DNA of 47,823 nt from JBDTVS01 sp040007095 (GTDB lineage: Bacteria; Acidobacteriota; Vicinamibacteria; Vicinamibacterales; CAVVIG01): assembly GCA_040007095.1 (NCBI GenBank), contig JBDTVS010000103.1, forward strand, positions 1-47,823, written 5' to 3'. A model generated the notes under the pieces. It was not told the origin of the DNA. It did no database searches and saw only the letters and a program-made list of their open reading frames with translations. Every line of letters begins with the position of its first letter. Within the stretch, counting starts at the first letter, position 1. The translations under genes were made by a program, and so were the position numbers. This document shows positions 8,919-17,500 of this stretch, one piece after another.

Positions 8919-9326
8919 CTACTGACTCCAGTCTTCAACTCGGAGCCCTGGCACCCGTCCCATGTGTTCGACATTAGACGTCACGAGTGTAGCGCCGAAC
9001 GCGAGCGCATGTGCGGCGATCGCGGCGTCGAAGTCCTCTATGCGCTGACCTCGTTGTTCCAGCGCCGCCTTGATGCGACCGTACGCGTGACTCACCGCAT
9101 CGGTCCATTCGCTCCGCTGCAGCTCTGAACAGACGAGCTCGAACCGGGCGTGCAAGGCCTCTCGGCGCTTGGACCGCGGCAGGCGTTCGATGCCGTACGC
9201 AATCTCTGCCAAGACGGGCTGTGGGATCCTCACGTTGCCCGGTTGGGTGGCCGCGAGTCTCTCGACGACGGCTGCCGTGCCTTTCATCAGGGCCGACACC
9301 GCGTTCGTATCCAGAACGTAGGTCAC
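8919..9326 (-). CDS. vapC: PIN-domain toxin, VapC family
   Basis: The 135-residue protein has the PIN layout: TYVLDTNAVSALMKG with the first Asp, PVLAEIAYGIERLPRSKRRE with the conserved Glu, and EDFDAAIAAHALAFGATLVT with the final Asp cluster. VapC toxins are Mg-dependent ribonucleases that cut tRNA or rRNA and halt growth when the antitoxin is degraded. The start is GTG 9326, overlapping the antitoxin stop (GTGA), so the two are translationally coupled. The broken copy at 5864-6510 gives an internal comparison and shows what the intact reading should be. The length is normal for the family. Confidence 0.92.
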   Translation of the reverse strand: MTYVLDTNAVSALMKGTAAVVERLAATQPGNVRIPQPVLAEIAYGIERLPRSKRREALHARFELVCSELQRSEWTDAVSHAYGRIKAALEQRGQRIEDFDAAIAAHALAFGATLVTSNVEHMGRVPGLRVEDWSQ

Positions 9327-9571
9327 AGTACGGGCGGGCGCTTCGAGCGGCGAGACGACGTCACATGGGTGACGAGTTGATCGACAGACTCGACGACCAT
9401 CGGATCTACCTGTCGCAGTTTGTCCAGGAACTCTGGCGCCCAGTCGGTTCGGTCGTTCAGCACACGCTCAAGAGCCCTGATGATGAGGCGATTGCGACTC
9501 AGCCCCAGCGCCTTCGCGCGTCGGTCGACCGACTTCAGCAGGGCAGGCGGCACGTGGACGGTCGTCGGCAT
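9323..9571 (-). CDS. vapB: Ribbon-helix-helix antitoxin, VapB-type
   Basis: The 82-residue protein begins MPTTVHVPPALLKSVDRRAK and continues LGLSRNRLIIRALERVLNDR. This is the beta strand plus two helices of a CopG/Arc-like ribbon-helix-helix DNA-binding domain. The C-terminal part would wrap the PIN toxin. It overlaps the toxin gene by 4 nt and is the upstream member, as usual. RHH antitoxins normally repress their own operon, so the operator should lie just upstream (9572-9620), but I cannot mark its half-sites with confidence. Confidence 0.9.
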   Translation of the reverse strand: MPTTVHVPPALLKSVDRRAKALGLSRNRLIIRALERVLNDRTDWAPEFLDKLRQVDPMVVESVDQLVTHVTSSRRSKRPPVL

Positions 9572-9661
9572 GAATATAGTGACGAATATATCACGCTGAA
9601 AGAGACCGTGTCGCGCGATACCGCAGACCTAGACAGCACCGCACCACGGCTTGAATCACCA

Positions 9662-9691
9662 AGGGCGCGCTGGGACAAGTCCCGGCGCCCT
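9662..9691. other. Strong GC-rich hairpin upstream of vapB
   Basis: AGGGCGC (9662-9668) pairs with GCGCCCT (9685-9691), and GGGAC (9672-9676) pairs with GTCCC (9679-9683) around an AA turn. The stem is interrupted by short bulges. No T tract follows on either side, so it is not a clear intrinsic terminator. It may be a remnant of an element end or a regulatory hairpin. Confidence 0.5.
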
Positions 9692-9853
9692 CGTTGCCAC
9701 CCAGGATCGTCACACCCTCGCAACCAGTCTTTCGATGTCGATCGACAGGTCCGCGGGTGCCGTCCTCGGTGGCATGCGGGGTTGAAATCATCGATGGCTG
9801 TGAACCAGACCCGCGAACAATGGCTCCCACGTGGCCGCGGCGCCGATGGCAGA

Positions 9854-9999
9854 CGCGCTAGCCGCGCCGTTCATGCGCTCGTCTGCCAATCAGAAGGTCA
9901 TTCTAATCCCGCGAGATTTTCGCACTGGCGAAACCGAAATTCTCGTAAGTGGATTTCGACCGCTTCGGAGTCCCAGCGTTTTTCCCAGAGCCCCGCTAG
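9854..9999. repeat. Dispersed repeat R1, copy 2
   Basis: Direct-orientation partner of 5661-5804. It begins CGCGCTAGCCGCGCCGTTCA and includes GAGATTTTCGCACT, TGGATTTCGACCGCTT and CCAGCGTTTTTCCCAG. It directly precedes the R2 copy at 9996-10036, which ends 13 bases before the CCA end of the tRNA-Leu gene. No open frame in it is convincing. Confidence 0.85.
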
Positions 10000-10036
10000 C
10001 CGAAAGTCCCAGCGGCGATCGGGCCCTGGCCGTAAC
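9996..10036. repeat. Repeat R2, copy next to the tRNA gene
   Basis: The sequence begins CTAGCCGAAAGTCCCAG and ends GCCGTAAC, matching 312-352 in the same orientation. Its position beside the 3' end of a tRNA makes it a candidate border (attachment-like) sequence of the accessory region. However, it does not contain the tRNA 3' end itself, which classic tRNA-targeted att sites do. Confidence 0.6.
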
Positions 10037-10049
10037 TTATTGATTTGAT

Positions 10050-10135
10050 TGGTGCGGAAGCGGGGATTTGAACCCCGACCCGATTGCTCGGACTAGCTCC
10101 TGAGGCTAGCGCGTCTGCCGTTCCGCCACTTCCGC
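10050..10135 (-). tRNA. tRNA-Leu (anticodon CAG), CCA encoded
   Basis: On the minus strand the acceptor stem GCGGAAG (5', at 10135) pairs with CTTCCGC, followed by the discriminator A and an encoded CCA (10050-10053). The anticodon loop reads CTCAGGA, giving CAG, which decodes CUG Leu. The T arm GGGGTTCAAATCCCC is canonical. The extended variable arm required for a class II tRNA-Leu is present between the anticodon and T arms. Length is 86 nt with CCA. Its 3' end faces the repeat-rich region to the left. Confidence 0.96.
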
Positions 10136-10683
10136 GTTCAGAGTGCCGAGTGAGATGTGCCAGCCCATTCGGCTCGTGCGTCTGCCTAATCAGTCGTGTT
10201 TGTCGGCGTCACGCGTGACGGGAGCTGCTTGACAACACCTGACAACGCGGTCGCACAAAGCTCGACAAGTATATGGCAGAAGCTGGATGCCGACAAACCA
10301 CCCGAGTGACATCCACATGGTGACGCTGCGGCCCACGACTGATACCCGCTGGGCGTGGACATGCGCGTCCTCCGCAACGCCGCACGTCTGGCGGCCTTGC
10401 ACATGCGTGCCGTCTCCAGCACTGATGGCGCGAAGCGTTCGCGTCACGCCACCGGAGGCTGCGCCGAGCCGCGCTCAGTCTCGCACTTGGAGGTGCCTCG
10501 AGGCGTGGGCTCGCACCCAGGGCACCTGGGCTCAATCGCGCGACCTCGCGCCGTCCAACCGAACCCGACTGGGGTCCAACCCGGGAGAAGCCGACGGACA
10601 ACTGATCGTTGCCTGTCGACTCGTGGCGGTTGGGCGCCTTCAAGATCGGGATTTGGGGGCCGCTTTGCTACGATAGGCACGGC
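10136..10683. other. Intergenic stretch without a recognisable gene
   Basis: This is the upstream region of the tRNA-Leu gene (promoter expected just right of 10135) and of the secreted protein gene at 10684. Several open frames cross it on both strands but none has a signal peptide, motif or ribosome-binding site that I would trust. No repeat shared with the rest of the window was noticed. Confidence 0.5.
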
Positions 10684-11313
10684 ATGGAGAACGGGCAGTT
10701 CAAGCACGCAGGTTGGAAGACGCGGCAAATCGTGGCCGCGGCGTTCGGGCTGGCGACGCTCCTGATCGTCCGGACGACAGCTCAAGCGAAGGATGGAGCG
10801 AACTGGCTGGACCGGCCACTGGTGGGTTGGAACAAGCCCGGAGCTGCCCTTCCCCAAGCCCCAGTCGTCACCGAACGTCGAGAGACCTTGGAGAAGCGGT
10901 GCCAGCTCACGTCCCGGCGCTCGACCGGCGCGGAGCGCGCCGTGGACGCCGCCGGGTGGATTGCCTTCCTCAACTACGACCAGCCGCTCGTCCGAGAAGA
11001 TATGGAGATCGTCGGCGGGATGAGCGCCGCCGACGGGATGTGCCGGCCGGAAGGCTACAATCTTTTCGTGTTCGTCGGCGGTCGTTTCGCCGGCGTACTC
11101 TCGCCCGCCGTCATGACGTCCCGGCTCGACGGCTCGTCAGGAGCCGTGCGCATGCTGTCTCCCGACAGGCTTTCTGCGGAGTTCGCCCGATATAAAGAGG
11201 GAGATGCCCTTTGCTGCCCCTCCTCGCGGGTTTCGGTACGGTATCGGATCGATCGAGCGTCCGGACGTCCCGTGGTCGAACCGATCGAGATCAGAACAAC
11301 GCGCGGCGGCTAA
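10684..11313 (+). CDS. Secreted protein with LppP/LprE-like domain
   Basis: The 209-residue product has an N-terminal hydrophobic segment (IVAAAFGLATLLIV, residues about 15-28) ending near AQAKD, consistent with an exported protein. The C-terminal half (FLNYDQPLVREDMEIVGGMS, FVFVGGRFAGVLSPAVMTSR, RMLSPDRLSAEFARYKEGD, CCPSSRVSVRYRI) resembles the LppP/LprE lipoprotein domain known from actinobacteria. I see no lipobox Cys, so it is unlikely to be a lipoprotein here. Start ATG 10684 places the hydrophobic segment correctly; an in-frame extension to 10609 would put 25 extra residues before it. It stands alone. Function is unknown. Confidence 0.75.
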   Translation: MENGQFKHAGWKTRQIVAAAFGLATLLIVRTTAQAKDGANWLDRPLVGWNKPGAALPQAPVVTERRETLEKRCQLTSRRSTGAERAVDAAGWIAFLNYDQPLVREDMEIVGGMSAADGMCRPEGYNLFVFVGGRFAGVLSPAVMTSRLDGSSGAVRMLSPDRLSAEFARYKEGDALCCPSSRVSVRYRIDRASGRPVVEPIEIRTTRGG

Positions 11314-11525
11314 CGAACATGGCCGCTGACGGCCAATTGAGCTCGTCGTCAGCCAGGTTACTCAACGCGAACCGTTGTCTTCGCTCCACCGCGCGGTCCC
11401 AAGCCCATCCCCAGGTGTTGTCGGCCATCGAGCGGCAGAGTAATCGCCTGCCGCCGCCACCCTGCAGCCGTCGCCGCCTGGCCCGTGCTGAATACCCGCA
11501 TATACTCCGATGAGGAGGCCCTGTC

Positions 11526-13292
11526 ATGGCTCGCCGCGGATTTGCCGTTATCTTCACCTTTCTGGGCGCTGCCCTCGTCTTTTCGATTTCCGGCTTCGCG
11601 CTGCTGTACTTTCTCGTCAGCCGCGAGCCCGCCGTGAGCCGGCAATCCGTCCTCGTGCTGCGGGTCGGGGGCGATCTCGCCGAGGTTGCCGGTACAGATG
11701 TCGTCGGCTACCTGCGAGGCGCGAAGACGCCCACGGTCCGCTCCATCGTCGACAACCTCCGCAAGGCAAAGGTCGACGCCCGCGTCCAGTCGCTGCTGCT
11801 GAAACCGACCGGATTCGACTCGCCGTTCTGGGGCAAGGTCCAGGAGATTCGTGATGCCGTGCTCGATTTCAAGAAATCGGGCAAGCCGGTCTACGCCTAT
11901 CTCGAATACGGCGGCGATCGCGAGTACTACCTCGCGACCGCGGCCGACAGGATCTTCATCCTGCCCGCCGCGACCCTCGATCTGAGCGGTGTGGCCACGT
12001 ATGCCTTGTTCCTGCGCGGCACACTCGACAAGATTGGCGCGTATCCCGATCTCCACCACATCGGCGACTACAAGACCGCGACCAACCAGTTCACCGAAAA
12101 GGGCTACACCGCGGCACACCGGGAAATGGATCAATCGCTCAACCGCGATCTCTACGAGCAACTCGTGCGCGGCATCGCAGACGGCCGGAAGAAGGACGAA
12201 GGCGAGGTGCGCCGGCTGATCGACGAGGGTCCGTTCCTGCCCGAGGACGCCCTTCGCGCGGGTCTGGTCGACGATGTGGCCTATGAAGATCAGGTGGACG
12301 AGAAGCTGGACAACGGGCGCCGCGAGCGACACCTCGACGGCGAGGACTACGCGCGCATCAGCGCCAGCTCGCTCGGGCTGAATCGCGGTCCGCGCATCGC
12401 GCTCATCTACGCCGCGGGCACCATCAATGGTGGCAAGAGCGGTTACGACCCGCTCAACGGCGCGATCACCGGCTCAGAGACCCTGAGCGAATACATCCGC
12501 CAGGCGAGGCGCGACACGTCCCTGCGTGCCATCGTGCTCCGCATCGACAGCCCCGGCGGATCGGCGCCGGCATCCGACGCTCTCTGGCGCGAGCTGATGA
12601 TTGCGCGCAACGAGCGCGCCGATCGCCCGCTCGTCGCCTCGATGTCCGACCTCGCGGCGTCGGGCGGCTACTACATCGCCATGCCGGCTCATGTGATCGT
12701 CGCCCAGCCGGCGACGCTGACCGGCTCGATCGGGATTTACGGTGGGAAGTACGTCACTGCCGGTGTCTACGAAAAGCTGGGAGCCCGCATCGGATCCACG
12801 AGCATCGGCCGCCACGCCGAAATCAACTCGCCCGCGCGTCCCTACAATCCGGAGGAGTTGAAGAAAGTGGAGGAGCAGCTCCACGCCTTTTACGATCAGT
12901 TCGTCGAGAAGGCCGCGGAATCGCGGCACGTCAAGCCCGAGCAGATTGATGCGCTCGCGCAGGGACGGGTGTGGACAGGCCAGCAGGCAAAAGCCAACGG
13001 CCTGGTCGACGAGCTCGGCGGTCTCGATCGCGCCATTGCCGTGGCGAAGCAGCGCGCCAAGATTCCTGCCGAAAGCGAAGTGGAACTGGTCGTCTACCCG
13101 CCGCGGAAGAGCTTTTACGAAGTCCTCTCCGAACAGTTCTCAGGGGCGGGAGACCAAATGGCAGTCGGCGCGTGGATGTCGGCGAACCTGAGCCGCGGCG
13201 AGCTGGAAGCGATTCGAACTCTCCGCGGGCCGCTGTCGATGTTCCGACGCGGCGAGGTGCTCGCGCTCATGCCGTTGACGTTCCTTCGCTGA
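11526..13292 (+). CDS. sppA: Signal peptide peptidase SppA, 67K type
   Basis: SppA is a membrane-anchored serine protease that degrades cleaved signal peptides in the envelope. The 588-residue protein has one N-terminal transmembrane helix (about residues 7-30) followed by two tandem peptidase S49 halves, the full-length architecture of the E. coli type. The catalytic dyad is visible: Lys183 in GDYKTATNQF of the first half and Ser379 in SDLAASGGYYIAMPA of the second half. The ATG at 11526 follows a GAGGAGG Shine-Dalgarno. The gene is monocistronic and convergent with the ppiD-like gene. Confidence 0.96.
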   Translation: MARRGFAVIFTFLGAALVFSISGFALLYFLVSREPAVSRQSVLVLRVGGDLAEVAGTDVVGYLRGAKTPTVRSIVDNLRKAKVDARVQSLLLKPTGFDSPFWGKVQEIRDAVLDFKKSGKPVYAYLEYGGDREYYLATAADRIFILPAATLDLSGVATYALFLRGTLDKIGAYPDLHHIGDYKTATNQFTEKGYTAAHREMDQSLNRDLYEQLVRGIADGRKKDEGEVRRLIDEGPFLPEDALRAGLVDDVAYEDQVDEKLDNGRRERHLDGEDYARISASSLGLNRGPRIALIYAAGTINGGKSGYDPLNGAITGSETLSEYIRQARRDTSLRAIVLRIDSPGGSAPASDALWRELMIARNERADRPLVASMSDLAASGGYYIAMPAHVIVAQPATLTGSIGIYGGKYVTAGVYEKLGARIGSTSIGRHAEINSPARPYNPEELKKVEEQLHAFYDQFVEKAAESRHVKPEQIDALAQGRVWTGQQAKANGLVDELGGLDRAIAVAKQRAKIPAESEVELVVYPPRKSFYEVLSEQFSGAGDQMAVGAWMSANLSRGELEAIRTLRGPLSMFRRGEVLALMPLTFLR

Positions 13293-13364
13293 TGCGCGGG
13301 AGGACACCCGCACTCGCGGCCCACCGGCGACCTCCGCGGCGCTGAGGGCCTGGCGCTCCTACGG

Positions 13365-15284
13365 TCAGCTGACGACGCGCTGGAGCGTCTCGCGGTTGAC
13401 TTCGATCTTCATCTTCTGCTTCGCCTTCACCATGTAGGCGCTGAAGAAGCGGTTGCGGCGATCGGAGAGGAGCTCTTCCCGGAATTTGTCCTTGACGTTG
13501 GTCAGCTCCGAGGGTGTCACTTCCTGTTTCTCCAGCACCTTGATGATCGCGGTGCCATTGTCGGTGACGATCGGATCGCTGACCGCGCCGACGGCCAGCT
13601 TGAACGCCGCGTCTTCCACAGCCGGGGAAGCGCCCAGCCCGGGAATCGGCGAATTGCGGGCAATAAGCTCGGTGGTCTTCGACTCCACCCCGGCCGCCTT
13701 TGCCGCCTTCTCGAAGTCAGGGGCGTTCTTCAGCTTGAGGCCGAGATCCGCGGCTTTTTCCTTGCTGAGATCGCGTGCCTTCTGCTTGACGACCTCTTCG
13801 CGGACGCGGTCTTTCACCTCGCCGATGTCCGGCACGTGAGGATCCTGCTTGCCGACGAGGCTCACGAACGCGAAACCGCGCGAGGTCTGCAACGGGCCCT
13901 CGACCGTATCGGTCGTCATCTGGAACACCCGCGCGGCTGCCTCGGGCGAGGTGCCCAGGGCGAGGGTCGGCTCGTCGCGCGCGAAGAACGCTGATTCCTG
14001 CACGGTCATGCCGCGCGCCTTGGCGACCTTATCGAGATCGGCCGGCTTCGAGATGTCTTTGGCGAGCGTCTGGGCCAGGTCGGCGGCCTGCGCCTGCGCC
14101 CGCTCGGTGGCGAGTTGGGCCGTGATCGCCGTTTGGACTTCGGTCAGCGGCCTGGTGGTGCCCGGCTTCTTATCGACCACTTTGATGACGTGGTACCCAA
14201 ACGACGTCTTCACCGGGTCGCTCAACTGTCCAGGTGCCAGCGCGAAGGCCACCTGGTCGAACTCGGGGACCATCCGGCCTTTTCCGAAGAAGTCGAGGTC
14301 GCCGCCGTTTTTCGCGCTGGTCTCGTCTTCCGAGTACTTCTTGGCCAGGGCCGCGAAATCGGCGCCGGCCTTGGCCTGTTTCAGGATATCTTCCGCCTGC
14401 GCCTTGACGGCTGCATCGTCCTTGCCTTCCGTCTTGAGCAGGATGTGGCTGGCGCGAATCTGTTCCGGCGTCGAGTATTGTTCGATGCTGCTGTTGTACG
14501 CGCGCTCGATATCGGCCTGAGGCACCACCGTCTTGGCTTTGAGCGCCTCCTGATCGATGAGGAGATACCGGATCTTCCGCTTTTCGCCGATCTTGAAGTC
14601 CTCCTTGTGCGCGTCGAAGTAGGTGGACACCTCGGCATCGCTCGCGTTGACCTGCGCCCGGAAGCTGTCGGCCGTCAGGCTGACCACCGCCAGCTTCACC
14701 TTGTCGTTACGTCGCCGGTACTCCTGTTCGAGCTCCTGCTCCGGCACCGAAATCCAGTCGGTCAACGACGCCCGGAGCTTTTCGACGGTCAACTGACGCC
14801 GGACGTTGTCCTCGAATTCGGCGCCGGTCAGCGGCGGCCGCTGCGCGCGCAGCAGCTGGTTGTAGCGCTGTTCGCCGATGAACTGCCCGTTGTCCTGGAA
14901 CGCAGGAATCGTGAAGATCCGCTGTCGGACCTCTTCGTCGCTCACGCGAATCTTGAGCCGGTCGGCTTCGGCGAGAGCGGCCCGCTCGTCCACCATCTGC
15001 TGCAGGATCTGCTGTTCGACGCCCAACTGCTTGAGCAATTGGTCGTTCATCTGTCCGCCGTAGGCGGATCGGTACGCCTGGAGCTGGGCCTGGTAGATCC
15101 GACGGAACTCACCGGCCGAGATATCCTGGCCCTGGATGGTGGCCACCGTCCCGCCGGAGGCCGCGTCGGCGCCAGTGCCGCGCAGGAAGTCCGGGATGTA
15201 GAAAATCACGAACGCCAGGCAGACAAGGAGGAGGCTCCACTTGAGCCAGTTCCTGTGCCGCCGCATCCGATCGAGCATAGTCAT
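13365..15284 (-). CDS. ppiD: PpiD/SurA-like periplasmic peptidyl-prolyl isomerase chaperone
   Basis: The 639-residue protein has an N-terminal transmembrane anchor (about residues 15-33, SLLLVCLAFVIFYIPDFLR), a SurA_N/PpiD-type chaperone region (GEFRRIYQAQLQAYRSAYGG onward), and a parvulin rotamase domain at about residues 275-375 (RASHILLKTEGKDD, KYSEDETSAKNGGDLDFFG, GYHVIKVVDKK). A second, less conserved rotamase-like stretch follows. Parvulin-type foldases of this layout help exported proteins fold at the inner-membrane surface. The ATG at 15284 follows GGGGGA. The gene is transcribed away from mreB, and the 348-bp gap must hold both promoters. Confidence 0.92.
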   Translation of the reverse strand: MTMLDRMRRHRNWLKWSLLLVCLAFVIFYIPDFLRGTGADAASGGTVATIQGQDISAGEFRRIYQAQLQAYRSAYGGQMNDQLLKQLGVEQQILQQMVDERAALAEADRLKIRVSDEEVRQRIFTIPAFQDNGQFIGEQRYNQLLRAQRPPLTGAEFEDNVRRQLTVEKLRASLTDWISVPEQELEQEYRRRNDKVKLAVVSLTADSFRAQVNASDAEVSTYFDAHKEDFKIGEKRKIRYLLIDQEALKAKTVVPQADIERAYNSSIEQYSTPEQIRASHILLKTEGKDDAAVKAQAEDILKQAKAGADFAALAKKYSEDETSAKNGGDLDFFGKGRMVPEFDQVAFALAPGQLSDPVKTSFGYHVIKVVDKKPGTTRPLTEVQTAITAQLATERAQAQAADLAQTLAKDISKPADLDKVAKARGMTVQESAFFARDEPTLALGTSPEAAARVFQMTTDTVEGPLQTSRGFAFVSLVGKQDPHVPDIGEVKDRVREEVVKQKARDLSKEKAADLGLKLKNAPDFEKAAKAAGVESKTTELIARNSPIPGLGASPAVEDAAFKLAVGAVSDPIVTDNGTAIIKVLEKQEVTPSELTNVKDKFREELLSDRRNRFFSAYMVKAKQKMKIEVNRETLQRVVS

Positions 15285-15632
15285 GACAGTCCCCCGAAGC
15301 TTTCAAGCGCGTTCCGCCTGCTCACGAATCCCACATCGTATGCCATGAACTCAAGGTGTGGCAAGCAGTTACCGGCGGTTGTCTCGCGTCTCTGTGGTAT
15401 ATTCGCTGCAGATTACTCAAAGTTGCTCCCCGGTGCCCGATCTCTCCGCAGGTCGTCGTGCCATTCGGCGTGCGCCGGGGAAGCGCAGATATTTACCGCC
15501 GCCGCTCCATCCGATACTCAGTCGTTGATCTCAGTCGTCCATCAAAGTGCCAGAACTTGCACAGAACCGCGCGCGTGTCGACCGGCGCCGTCGCCAGTAG
15601 ACTTGTGTCCTGGCGGCTAGAGGAGTGAACCG
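15285..15632. promoter_or_regulatory. Divergent promoter region of ppiD and the mreB operon
   Basis: This 348-bp gap separates divergent starts at 15284 (minus) and 15633 (plus). A TATATT box is visible at about 15398-15403, but a well-spaced -35 partner is not, so I do not assign a transcription start. AGGAG at 15621-15625 is the Shine-Dalgarno that supports the TTG start of mreB. No hairpin or repeat of the families elsewhere in the window is seen. Confidence 0.5.
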
Positions 15633-16658
15633 TTGAGCCTTCGTTCGATGCTCTCGTTATTTTCAAGTGATCTTGCCATCGACCTGGGAACCGCGAACAC
15701 CTGTGTCTATGCGCGCGGCAAGGGGATTGTGGTCAACGAACCGTCGATTGTGGCCATCAACAAGGTGAACGGCCGCGTGGAAGCCGTCGGACGGGAAGCC
15801 AAGGACATGCTCGGGCGCACGCCCGGAAATATCGTCGCCATCAAGCCGATGAAGGACGGCGTCATCGCCGACTTCGAGGTCACTGAGAAGATGCTGACCT
15901 ACTTCATCAAGAAGGCGCACAACCGCAACGTCTGGGTGCGGCCGCGGATTGTGATCGGCGTGCCGTCGGAGATCACGCAGGTGGAGAAGCGCGCGGTGAA
16001 AGACAGCGCCTATCGCGCCAAGGCCAGCGAGGTCCATCTCGTGGAGGAAGCGATGGCGGCCGCGATCGGCGCCGGCATGCCGATTACGGAGCCCGCCGGC
16101 AGCATGATCGTGGACATCGGCGGCGGCACGACCGACATCGCGGTGATCTCGCTCGCCGGCATCGTCTACAGCAAGGCGGTGCGGGTCGCGGGCAACGAAA
16201 TGGACGAAGCGATCATCCAGTACATCAAGAAGACCTACAACCTGTTGATTGGCGAACGCACCGCCGAGGCGATCAAGATCGAGGTCGGCTCCGCATTTCC
16301 GCTGGAAGAGCCGATCACGATGGAGATCAAGGGACGGCATTTGATCGAAGGTGTCCCCAAGACAATCACGATTACCGACGAAGAGATTCGTGAAGCGCTG
16401 GCGGAAACCGTCAACGTCATCGTCGATGCGGTGCGGGTCGCGCTCGAGCGCACGCCGCCGGAGCTTTCCGCCGACATTGTCGACCGTGGCATCGTGCTGA
16501 CCGGCGGTGGGTCGCTCCTGAAGAATCTGGACAAGCGACTGCGTGAAGAAACCGGTCTGCCCGTCGCGATGGCCGAGGACCCGTTGTCCTCGGTCGTGCT
16601 GGGCGCGGGCAAGATGCTCTCGGACTTCAATCTGCTGCGCAAGATTTCCATCGATTGA
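15633..16658 (+). CDS. mreB: Rod-shape actin homologue MreB
   Basis: MreB polymerises under the inner membrane and directs lateral cell-wall synthesis. The 341-residue protein shows the actin-fold phosphate loops DLAIDLGTANTCVYARG and MIVDIGGGTTDIAVISL, and the adenosine motif GIVLTGGGSLLKNLDKRL. A short amphipathic N-terminus precedes them. TTG 15633 is favoured by AGGAG 7 nt upstream; ATG 15648 would remove only five residues. It is the first gene of mreB-mreC-mreD-mrdA-rodA, with the stop overlapping the mreC start (TGATG). Confidence 0.98.
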   Translation: MSLRSMLSLFSSDLAIDLGTANTCVYARGKGIVVNEPSIVAINKVNGRVEAVGREAKDMLGRTPGNIVAIKPMKDGVIADFEVTEKMLTYFIKKAHNRNVWVRPRIVIGVPSEITQVEKRAVKDSAYRAKASEVHLVEEAMAAAIGAGMPITEPAGSMIVDIGGGTTDIAVISLAGIVYSKAVRVAGNEMDEAIIQYIKKTYNLLIGERTAEAIKIEVGSAFPLEEPITMEIKGRHLIEGVPKTITITDEEIREALAETVNVIVDAVRVALERTPPELSADIVDRGIVLTGGGSLLKNLDKRLREETGLPVAMAEDPLSSVVLGAGKMLSDFNLLRKISID

Positions 16659-17500
16659 TGCCGCTGTCCGACCTGCGCGACCGTCCCGGGTATGTGTTCC
16701 TCGCCGTGATGTTGGGACACGTCATCCTGATCTCCGCGCAGGTCAATTCGCGGGCGGGCGTGCCGGTGCTCGAGGCCGTCACCTTCGGCGCGTTCGCCGA
16801 AGTTCAGCGGGCCACGTCAACGGTGGTGTCCGGCGTGCGCCGTGTCTGGAACGGTTACATCGGCCTGCGGCACGTCAAGGAAGAAAACGAGGCGTTGAAG
16901 CGACAGCTCGACGAGGCGCAGATCGCGCTGCAGGCCCAGCGCGCGCTGGCCGATCGCAGTCGAGGCCTCGAGCGACTGCTCGGCCTGCGCGATCAATCCG
17001 CGCTGACGACCATCGCGGCCGACGTCATCGGAGCCAGCGCGACCCCCGATTTCCGCACAATTACCCTCGACAAAGGGACGGGCGACGGCCTTAAACCGAA
17101 CCTGTCCGTCATTGCGCCCGCCGGCGTCGTCGGGCGCGTCGTCGTCCCGACCGCCCGAGCGGCCAAAGTGCAGCTGCTCATCGACCGCAACGCCGCCGCC
17201 GGTGCGGTGGTCGAGCGATCGCGCGCCCAGGGCCTGGCCATCGGCGGGGGCGAAGACCTCCTGGAAATGACCTACGTGTCGGAGACGGCAGACATCGTCG
17301 CCGGCGACCAGGTGATGACGTCGGGCATCGACGGGATCTACCCGAAAGGATTCGCGATCGGTCGTGTGGAGAGGGTGGAGAAGAACGGGCCGTCCTATAA
17401 GAAAATCGTGGTGCGGCCAGCGGTCGACTTTCGCGCGCTGGAGGAAGTGCTGATCGTACTGACGCCGATGCCCGGACACGACGTCGGGAGCGTGGAGTGA
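16658..17500 (+). CDS. mreC: Rod-shape-determining protein MreC
   Basis: MreC is the bitopic periplasmic scaffold that activates the RodA-PBP2 elongasome. The 280-residue product has one transmembrane helix (about residues 10-28), a coiled coil at about 60-100 (HVKEENEALKRQLDEAQIAL), and the paired beta-barrel periplasmic domain (VIGASATPDFRTITLDKGTG, ERSRAQGLAIGGGEDLLEM, VMTSGIDGIYPKGFAIGRV). The ATG overlaps the mreB stop. Its stop overlaps the GTG start of mreD, indicating translational coupling along the operon. Confidence 0.97.
   Translation: MPLSDLRDRPGYVFLAVMLGHVILISAQVNSRAGVPVLEAVTFGAFAEVQRATSTVVSGVRRVWNGYIGLRHVKEENEALKRQLDEAQIALQAQRALADRSRGLERLLGLRDQSALTTIAADVIGASATPDFRTITLDKGTGDGLKPNLSVIAPAGVVGRVVVPTARAAKVQLLIDRNAAAGAVVERSRAQGLAIGGGEDLLEMTYVSETADIVAGDQVMTSGIDGIYPKGFAIGRVERVEKNGPSYKKIVVRPAVDFRALEEVLIVLTPMPGHDVGSVE

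Noticed and set aside
10050..10135. tRNA-Ser as an alternative reading
   Set aside because: The anticodon loop CTCAGGA gives CAG, a Leu anticodon; the class II variable arm is also compatible with tRNA-Leu.
14115..15620. 501-codon plus-strand frame
   Set aside because: It is the antisense shadow of the ppiD-like gene and extends into the mreB promoter region with no motif.
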